Below, in pieces: positions 56,220-64,000 of a stretch of DNA of 64,000 nt. The stretch covers positions 42,780,308-42,844,307 of the forward strand of contig OV884056.1 of NCBI GenBank assembly GCA_930367215.1, in the 5' to 3' direction. The notes under the pieces were generated by a model. It searched no databases and was not told the DNA's origin. It saw only the letters and a list, made by a program, of their open reading frames with translations. The stretch's first letter is position 1, and every line of letters starts with the position of its first letter. A program made the translations under genes and the position numbers. This DNA is from Pollenia angustigena. Lineage: Eukaryota > Arthropoda > Insecta > Diptera > Polleniidae.

Positions 56220-57600
56220 AGGTTAGCTTAGGTTGCCGGTCATAAGTACCCCTTATAGACCATGTAGATCCCTAGCGTAACCAGAGATTTCCCTTAAATC
56301 TTGGAAGTAATGATCACAGACAGTTCGCTCTGGAGCGTATGAATGCCGGACAGTGGCAGAGTATGAGCTCCACCTAGTGTTGTCAATTATTCGCCTTTCA
56401 ACTCTGTTCGAATAATTCAAATGTTTTTGTTCGTTCGATAAAACGATTAAATCTAACAAATTATTCGATTAATCGATGAGAATAACGAATAAAAAAATTA
56501 TTTTTACAAAAAAATTACTATGCAAAATCTTTCATTCCATCCGCTATGACTTCTTTTTTTTGTTCATGCATAAAATTGTTCATCTTAACTACATATCGTT
56601 GCATTACTTAAAGGCATCGTACAACCCTTAATTCCTTAGTCCGATATTACTCTGGATTTTCGAAAGGCGTTGGCAGACCTACCATCTTCAGCCAAACTTC
56701 TGTCTACAATTTCATCTTTAGAACAGCCGCTGTCTCTCTTAATGTATTTTTCCATCGAACCAAGTTCGGCATTTCTTGATGTCGTTGGATTATCTTCCAC
56801 TACATCGTATTCAATGGTAATATTGTGACATTTACGCAAATGGTAAAGATATACATGTATAATTAAAAAAAAAAAAAATATATAATACAAATACAATTTT
56901 TCACCCGAAATTGAAGAATCCCTTTTCTTGAAAATTGTTCAACGTTTGATTTAAAACAGCGGATACAATTGAGAAGTTGAGTTGTAAAACTCGAAATATT
57001 CTGATTGCATCAATGCATAAATCGCCAAAAGTACTGTTAGAATCAATTGTCATCTCATATTTTTAATTTTGTAACGAACGAGCTTTGCAACTTACCTGCT
57101 AAATTGTTTGCTAAGATTTGTTTAATAAGAACATAAAATACATTTTTGAAATACAATGAGTACTCAACACGGGTTTTCCTTACTAAACATTGAGATTAAT
57201 TACAACCGGGGCTATAGCAAGAACAGTTTTTAACTTTCCTACATTTTGTATAAAATCACTTTAAACGTATGAGAATAAATCAAATTCTAAGCTTTTATTT
57301 AATTTATTTTTTAATAAAAAAATTGTTCGATTAATCGACATCAATTAAACGATTTATTCGTTTTTCGAAAATCATCGTTTTAAAATTATTCGAACAAGAG
57401 TTTGGTTTTGTTTGATCTATTAATCGAATTATTCTTAATCGGTTGACAACTCTAGCTCCACCGCCTCTTTCTCCCCTGGTACCCCACAGAATCTACAATT
57501 GTCACTTGTCAGTTACCCCGCCCTTTTGGCGTATACTGCCGTCCAACAGTGACCTTTTATAAAACCTACCAGAAGTTGGTCAACCTTTATTAAAAAGGGA
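56220..57600 (-). pseudogene. LINE C-terminal fragment (zinc-knuckle region), split by hAT
   Basis: On the minus strand, from about 57590, the reading VGFIKGHCWTAVYAKRAG is followed after a stop by CRFCGVPGEKEAVELILCHC. It continues across the hAT as PAFIRSRANCL. C-x2-C with a later E and H-x-C-P is the usual RNase H-side tail of I/R1/Jockey-group LINEs. The two halves join exactly once the hAT (56375-57454) and one duplication are removed. Confidence 0.65.
56375..57454 (-). mobile_element. hAT element with perfect GCTCCACC duplication
   Basis: The termini TAGTGTTGTCAA and TTGACAACTCTA are flanked by GCTCCACC at 56367-56374 and 57455-57462. It is 1,080 bp. A minus-strand ORF (56896-56636) with GSMEKYIKRDSG and SLAEDGRSANAFRKS resembles the N-terminal part of hobo/Hermes-type hAT transposases. 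The catalytic part is deleted. A fragment of the same family is at 785-934. Confidence 0.88.
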
Positions 57601-58300
57601 ATATCGGAAAAGTTTGTATGTTTGATACGGGAGTTCTATAGGGACATTCAGTGCAAAATACATTTAATCCACCGTTCTAAGAGCAAGTACAAGGTTGTAT
57701 TCTACCTCCCAATCACTTCCTGCTACTTGATAGCCTCCTGTAAGATCCAATGAACCAACACGGAGATATTGAATTATATCGACTATTCATACGATTTTTG
57801 TGTAAAGATACACCATTATGAATATTTCTGATCAAATTAACGATACCCAAGTTACATTCCTTAAACTGAACAATATATGACCCGCGAAAAATTGATCTCG
57901 GAAAACTAAAATCCGAATATTTAACCGAAGCGTGAAATCGGTGTTATTGTATGTATGCATGAGCTGCACCCCTACACAGTTGGTCATTAAAAAAACTGAA
58001 AGCTTTGTTAATCCATATCTGAGTTTCTAAGAATTTTCTAGCCTAACCGGATTTCAGATAATGTTCTTTGGCAGAGGTCAAACTCTGAGTCTTTTAAAAA
58101 GGACATCATGGACATAAATGGACCTGGAAAGGTCACAATCTTAGACAGCCAATAACAGAAATTTCCAGAAACGCACTATTTGTACAAAAAGGAATGAGTT
58201 TAAAAGGCGCAGTTCATATGCCTGAAAAGAAATCAAAGCATTTACCTATGACAGAAGTAGATGGAGAGAACTCGCCAATGCCCTTAGTTCTTCATGAACC
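57601..58300. other. Intergenic DNA, no feature
   Basis: I see no gene, repeat terminus or RNA gene here. Confidence 0.4.
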
Positions 58301-58301
58301 T

Positions 58302-59261
58302 ACACAGAAAAAATTATTGCCGAATTATTTTCAAACAAACGCTTGTTTGAAAATTTTTTTAATTTCTACAAATTTTTTTACTGATTCAATTAAAATTTTT
58401 GTTTGATTTTTATTTAACCAACAAAAATGTTGACAACCATTCAAAAATATAATACACGCGTTATTGGTTTCAAGTTTTCATAATTTTGTATGAAATATTA
58501 AACGCTTTTTAATGTTGTCGTCTTTTTGCATTTTTTTATTTGATCGTAAGCAATGGACACTTTAAAAAAGTACAACAGTAAGAAAGATGAGAGGTTTGAA
58601 GTAAAAAAAAAAAAAAAAAAAAAAAAATAGCAGGTAAAAAAACGTTTCACTCTTTTTAAACAACAGAAGCAACAACAACATTATAAGAAACAAAATAAAT
58701 TTTTGGTTGGTTTCAAAGTTGGTTAAAAAAAACCACAATCCCGTATTCAATTTTTTCAAACTGTTTGCTTAAATACATCAAATACAAAAATATAATGATG
58801 ACGAAATACATATCGAGTCGGTCTGTCGCCGTTTTTGGGTTACATTTCTTCTTCATTAGCAAAGGAAAGGATACAGCAACAGTGAGTGATGACGAAAAAC
58901 ATTGTGTGTATAAAAAAAGACTTCGTTCAAAAATTATTCCAACAAAAAAATTTGTCTCAAAGCCAGCCGGCCGCTCTGCTCTCTCTGCCATCGTCTTCTA
59001 ATACAGTGCCTGCTTGTGTGCGCATCATTGCTTGTGCAAAAACTTTTTTTTTTGATTTTGAAATTTAGTATATGAATTTCAGTAAACTTTTTGTTTGATT
59101 CAGTTAAATTATTTGTTTGAAAAAATCAGTGTTTTTTTCAATAAACGAAATGCAAATAAATTGTTTGAATATGCGAATTTGTTTATAGGACCGATTTCAG
59201 ACAAAAAATTGTTTGATTCTACAAATTTTTTGTTTGAATTGGAAAAATAATTTTTTCTGTG
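58302..59261. mobile_element. TA-flanked element with CACAGAAAAAATTATT ends
   Basis: TACACAGAAAAAATTATT on the left and AATAATTTTTTCTGTGTA on the right are about 960 bp apart. TA lies outside CACAG on both sides, suggesting a TA target duplication as in Tc1/mariner-like elements. TTTGTTTGAAT-type repeats fill both subterminal regions. A poly-A run sits at 58602-58627. The short ORFs have no motif. Confidence 0.65.
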
Positions 59262-60164
59262 TATCTAAATTGTTTTCAATATTCTATTCTTTTTATTATA
59301 TTATACTCTAAAATAAACAAAAGGACATATACAAAAAATAACATACATACATATATTCTGGATCTGTATAATAAGTTGATTAACCAAAGTGCGTCGTTCA
59401 ATATGTTGGTTGAAATCAACTTTTCGAAACTCCAAAATATTTTTTTCTGAAAACCGAATTCGAGTGAGATTGAAATCGAAAAATTTTTAAAAGCGATCCT
59501 GTTTAAAAGGTTCTTAAAAATATTTCGTTTTATATCTACAAATCATAAAAAACGGTGATTTTCTAAAAAATTTAACTGAAAATATACGAAAACATGGGCG
59601 TATATTCGAAATAAAAAGAAGTAATTTGCTTTTGAAATGTTGTAGGATCAATTCGGAAATAGGTATGTAGTTAATATATAAAAAAGAAATCACGATTACA
59701 AAAATAAATTTTATTTTCGTCGTCCTTTAAAAATTAGGGCTTTTATTCTTTTATTCTCCTTTTCCGATACTCTATTTGAAGAATATTTTATTTCATAGTT
59801 TACCTTGGGCTTAACAATAATGACTATTTACAATTATAGTTCCATATTTTTCCAATTTCATTCATACGTAATGTTTTTTTCTTACTGGTATTGATGTTTT
59901 TTATTTTGACCTTATGCTCATTTCAATTATTGAAATTACGCTTGTTATTCTGTTGGACAACATTTTGCTGTTAACAATGCACAGTGGGGCAGAATAAAAA
60001 TTTTATGCAATGAAACAGTTGGTTAAAATCAACATGTTTGAGAATTTCTGTTTTGGGGCTGATGAAGTCTGTGAAGCATAAAAATGTTGGTCAAACAGAC
60101 CGGCCGATTCGATGTACAAATTTTTTTAGTTTTGTTATATGTACCTTTATGGTTTGAAGCCCCT
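59262..60164. other. Intergenic DNA, no feature
   Basis: No gene is supported. A weak relative of 32400-32530 lies around 59450-59530. Confidence 0.4.
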
Positions 60165-60625
60165 TAATAACATAATACCCACACTAAATTTGTGGACAGA
60201 AAATTATGCGTTTGTGCTGATAATATAACACTTTAAATAGGGCAAGTGGGGGAAATGCTCCCCCTCCCTCTATCTTTTTAATTAATCAACCGGTTTTTTT
60301 AAATTTGGCATGCAAACACTGTAACAACTAAAGGATCTATAAAAAAGAAATTTTTTGAAAACTCCAACATTTATGGCGTAAATCACTTTTTGAATAGATC
60401 TAACGATGTCCGCCCGGCTGACTGGCTGGCCATGTAATCCTAGTGCGCAAAGTTAAGTTCGCAATTGTGAAGATAATTGTCACAAGGACCAATTGCAAAC
60501 GGTTACAATTCACATAGCCCCCATACAAACTTCTTTCCGGAATAAATACTAACCCCGCAAATTGATTTGGAGTTAACATATGGTCAGGCTCAACCAAGTA
60601 TACTTTCTAACTTCTGTTGTTATTC
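60165..60625 (-). mobile_element. Helentron-like element family B, third copy
   Basis: CATAATACCCACACTAAATT and TTGTGCTGATA match the right end of the copy at 33306-33361 in complement. GATGTCCGCCCGGCTGACTG (60405-60425) is the GTCY-type block. Between them is one unit of the AGGGCAAGTGGGG repeat also seen in intron 2 of the protease gene. Confidence 0.55.
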
Positions 60626-60934
60626 CAATCAAATAACACCCGTCCACTTATGTGAGCGCTATATTAAATAAGTCTTGAGTACCACAAACTTAGACGAAAT
60701 TGGTATTTTACAAAGCAAATTCATTATAGGTTAACTTAACAGCCCTGCTGATAACTTTTTTTTAGCTTTATAAATGTTGTTTACTATCTTTGTTTCTGTT
60801 TTGTTCTGTTTCTGACATTGTATCGGCTGATTTTTTAGCTATTCTCTTTTTGGCAACACTGGTTTAAACAGCTAACGCACGCTTCGTGTTTTGTTTCACT
60901 GTCAAACATCTTCAGTTTGGTCTATAATTTAACC

Positions 60935-61680
60935 ATGAATCGGCTTACAAACGAAAAACGCTTGCAAATTATTAAAATTTATAATCAAAATGCGTGCTCT
61001 GTTAAGAAAGTTCATCGCGCGCTTCTTACATTTTATGGTCAGTTTAATCCACACACTGAAGCGGCCATTCGGGCTATTGTGACTTAATTTCGCACCAAAT
61101 TTACATTGTTGGACATTAAACCAGCAACACGCTTACGTAGAGTGCGAAGTGAAGATAATATCGCAGCTTTATCGGCCAGTGTTAATGATGACCATCAATT
61201 ATCGATTCGTCGCCGTTCGCAGCAATTGGGCCTCTGTTACTCAACAACGTTGATGATATCCAACTTTTTTTTCCCAAAATGCAAGAGCTTGACTTGCATG
61301 ACATGTGGTTTCAACAAGACGGTGCCACATGCCACACAGCACGCTTAACAATGGACTTATTGAGAGACGAGTTCGGTGAATATTTTATTTCAAGTTTGGG
61401 ACCGGTCAATTGGCCGCCTAGATCGTGCCTTTTAACGCCTTTAGACTATTTTTGTGGGTCTATGTTAAAGCTCATGACTATACACACATGCCCGCTTCAA
61501 TTGACGCATTGTAAGACAACATTGAAGCGTTTATTCATGAGATACCGGCCGAAATGTTGGAAAGAGTATGCCAAAATTGGACTAAGTGGATGGACCATTT
61601 GAGGTGCTGTCACGGTCAACATTTGCACGAAATAATCTTCAAACATTAAATTATATGGACCGTACTATCGATTCAAATAA
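60935..61680 (+). pseudogene. Mariner-type transposase relic 2, internal deletion
   Basis: It starts at the ATG near 60935 with MNRLTNEKRLQIIKIYNQNA. VRRALL-type helix-turn-helix sequence follows, with a stop at about 61084. The ORF 61106-61348 carries RLRRVRSEDNIAALSASV and LSIRRRSQQLGL. The reading then jumps, across a deletion near 61260 and a frameshift, to LHDMWFQQDGATCHTARL, whose Asp is the second catalytic residue, and LLTPLDYF for the third. The part with the first catalytic Asp is missing. It is the same family as the relic at 7318-8441. AATAAAGATTTCATGC follows at 61677. Confidence 0.85.
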
Positions 61681-61749
61681 AGATTTCATGCATTTTTCTG
61701 AATTTTATGTTTTTTTTTAAAACTTTCCTATAGCTCTTAAAAAATCACC

Positions 61750-62105
61750 CACTCATAGCATGATCAAATGCACAGTTTATGATTTAACTCATTTCGAGTA
61801 ATTTTCAGTGGCGCCACCTGTCTGAAATTGGTCATATCAACTTATAAACCTTCGCCGGCTCATGCTCTACAACTTTGCTAAAGATTATAGCATCGTCAAA
61901 TGCAGAGTTTACGATTTAATTCATACTGAGTAATTTTCAATGGCGCCACCTATTTTAGATTTTTTTTGGCGATTCTTCTTACTTGGTCAGAGACCATTCC
62001 GAATTCGTACGAATCATCGAAATCGGTCCAGCCGTTCTTTAGATATAATCGTAGTAACTAACGCCACTTTCTTTTCTACATATACATACATATATAGATT
62101 AAAAT
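61750..62105 (+). repeat. 130-bp tandem pair and repeat tail
   Basis: AGCATGATCAAATGCACAG at about 61758 recurs as AGCATCGTCAAATGCAGAG at about 61888. Both copies are followed by GAGTAATTTTCAGTGGCGCC or a close variant, a period of 130 bp. The end, AAATCGGTCCAGCCGTTC and ACATATATAG, resembles tails of many insect repeats. There is no gene. Confidence 0.65.
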
Positions 62106-62361
62106 CCTGCGTTTCGGTTGGACCATCCTTTAGTTTAATAGGAATTAAAAAAAATATTTACAGTTAATCTTCTTTGTTTTTCTTATAATCCCTTGACACT
62201 TCACAAAAATCTGACCACTTAATTGGAACACTGTGCTTTAATAAATATGCATATACTTTCTAAAATACATATTTACATTAGTAAAGTACATAATATTAAA
62301 AAAACAACTTTATAACAATGACTCACTCATACATTTTAACAGCTATACATAAATAACTGTA

Positions 62362-62775
62362 CCCAGCGGTAAATATTGAAAGGACCGCAAGTGGCAGGCC
62401 TTTTTGAAGGCCTCTATACTCCTTTCTAAAAGATTCGCTTCGCATGATATCCTGCCTTCAGAAGTATGCCTTCTAGAAGGCATAAACTTCTTTTTAAAAG
62501 ACCTTCTGAAATATTCAGTACACATTCGCTACTCCCTTCTTTGAGAAGGGAGAAAGGAAGGGGTTCAGTTTTATTTACTTTTTATTTTTAGTGACCTTCC
62601 TTACTCCCTTCTTTGGGAAGGGATCAAAGTTGTTTTTAAAGGAAGTGTGGAAGGCCTTGCGCCCAATGACAACCTGTGTAAAAAATAAATTAGTATGGAA
62701 TGCGGCGAGAAGGGCTTGTGACTGCTAAATAAGGCCTTCTATTAGGCCTCTTTACTCATTCTAGTTACCGCTGGG
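62362..62775. mobile_element. TA-flanked MITE rich in GCCTTC/GAAGGC palindromes
   Basis: CCCAGCGGTAA and TTACCGCTGGG are 414 bp apart, with TA directly outside both. The interior holds many short inverted copies of CCTTCT/AGAAGG, including the perfect palindrome GCCTTCTAGAAGGC near 62467. A minus-strand ORF over it has no known motif. Confidence 0.72.
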
Positions 62776-63573
62776 TAGTTCTAATACACAAACACACACA
62801 CACACATACACATGCATACACCGCTATGGTAAATAAGAATATCTAATATTTATCACCGTTATTGTAGTTGCAAGGATTTGTTTGTTTACGTTTCTGTCAT
62901 GGAGAATGTTCCGAAATTGTATAAATATGAAAATAGGAACTTGTGCATTTCTTAGACTTTACAAAAGACCCAATCGGAATCTTTAAAGGCGTCGTATCAT
63001 CTGTTAGAATTAAACGGCAATAAGTAATAAGAAAAAATTACATATGTATGTTAAAGCTGTTTTTGTTAGATTAACATATTGACCATAAATATTTATTATA
63101 AAATTGTCAACAAAAGGATTTCTGAAAAGATTGATTTAATTTGAAAGGTGATGGAACAAAACCATTTAATATAGAAATGTTTGTATGTAATTTGTATTAA
63201 AAAAACTGAATACATGTGGTGAAATTCTAAACAATAACAAACAATAGAGTTTTTGCGCATGTCATAAATTTTAAGAGAAGATTAGTAACAATTTATCAAG
63301 AAAATTGAATAAATAAATTTTGAATCATTTAAAATAATTTTTTAAATTGTTCTAAGATAAGTTACAATACTGCTTTTTTCTCAGGCAAAAAAAAAAAAAA
63401 ACCGGAAAATTCAATTGTTTTAAATTGTCGCTATTTCGGATCTCGAATGCGGGATTCCCGAACAATTTTAATAAATGAACATTAACAAAATGGGGGAAAA
63501 AAATTATTTTGAAATTCAGACAAAAATTATTTTCTCAAGCTTTAATTACCCTTAGAAAAGTACATAACATTAA
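62776..63573. other. Intergenic DNA with a short (CA)n run
   Basis: ACACACACACACACAT lies near 62793-62808, and poly-A at about 63388-63401. There is no gene. Confidence 0.5.
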
Positions 63574-63706
63574 TGGCCGATTTCACCAATTTATTTAAAT
63601 ATCAATTAATGTTTAAAATTAATTTTTCATGTCAAATAAACATAAAATTATACAAAAAACTTGTATATTAAAATATGATTTGATATTTAAATAGAATTGG
63701 TGAAAT
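63574..63706. mobile_element. Short hairpin MITE
   Basis: GGCCGATTTCACCAATTTAT and TTTAAATATCAA are complementary to TTGATATTTAAATAGAATTG and GTGAAATAAGCC. The total is about 133 bp. Confidence 0.6.
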
Positions 63707-63808
63707 AAGCCCTAAGTCCCTATTCATAAGATGCAAGTCTTATTGAGTAACTTATCACATTTTCTTCTTTGAACTGTCTTCGGCGTTCACACAATGCGAG
63801 TCTTATTA

Positions 63809-64000
63809 CCCTGCAAATAATATTGGACCACCTGATCCATTTGGATAAAATAGACTACTCCATGGACTGGTCCGATGTAATGCAAGCATGGACCATGTCA
63901 TTGTTAAAAAGTGTTTGTAGTGAGACGACATGTCTTCGTTTTTTTCGACATGCTTTCATTTTTAAACGACTTCAAAACTATTCCTCTTGAGTATACCATG
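63809..64000. mobile_element. MITE with CCCTGCAAATA terminus, copy 2 (cut by window end)
   Basis: It is nearly the same as 13011-13202: CCCTGCAAATAATATTGGAC, then CATGGACCATGTCATTG. It runs off the right edge. The ORF here is the repeat. Confidence 0.75.

Noticed and set aside
58562..59068. Several overlapping ORFs with Phe or Lys runs
   Set aside because: They depend on the poly-A tract at 58602 and lie inside a TA-flanked non-coding element.
61940..62167. 75-residue plus-strand ORF after the mariner relic
   Set aside because: It runs through a repeat tail (CGGTCCAGCCGTTC, ACATATATAG) and shows no domain.

Overview
The window looks like repeat-rich, AT-rich genomic DNA from a higher fly, probably a calyptrate. 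Three host genes can be supported. All are eukaryotic, two have GT-AG introns, and their products resemble Drosophila proteins. Most of the rest is transposable elements, often nested. No bacterial genes, CRISPR, rRNA or tRNA were seen.

Host genes: (1) the first two coding exons of a SERF (small EDRK-rich factor) gene on the minus strand (1763-2216), which runs off the left edge; (2) an intact single-exon ORF of 65 codons for the epsilon subunit of mitochondrial ATP synthase on the minus strand (34339-34536); (3) a five-exon, 391-residue secreted clip-domain serine protease homologue on the plus strand (36878-50132). The catalytic Ser of the third gene is replaced by Gly. All four of its introns are canonical and the reading frame closes exactly. 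Introns 1 and 2 are swollen to 6.1 and 5.2 kb by transposons.

Layout: 0.2-4.4 kb holds small inverted-repeat elements, SERF and a duplicated foldback unit. 4.4-7.1 kb is a decayed BEL/Pao retrotransposon with an internally inverted segment. 7.3-10 kb is a mariner-type relic, then an inverted-repeat element hit twice by TTAA-target elements. 11-20 kb carries Helentron-like (DINE-1/mini-me-like) elements, MITEs and foldbacks. 20.2-27.3 kb is a complete BEL/Pao element with an intact 1712-codon gag-pol, apparently identical LTRs and a perfect 5-bp target duplication. 28.2-30.5 kb is a Helitron with a 117-bp tandem array. 32.7-36.2 kb has more Helentron-like copies, the ATP synthase gene and hAT-type elements. 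37.6-41.7 kb (intron 1) is a Helentron-like element split by two related terminal-inverted-repeat elements. One of these carries a decayed transposase-like gene that is itself split by another Helentron-like copy. 44-46.8 kb (intron 2) is a Transib element, the RAG1-related superfamily, with CACAGTG termini and a GGCCG target duplication. 50.7-64 kb is a succession of MITEs, two hAT elements with perfect 8-bp duplications, broken LINEs and a second mariner-type relic.

The host genes do not form a pathway. The value of the window lies in three well-resolved gene models and in datable insertion events, several with target-site duplications or an empty-site copy in the same window.
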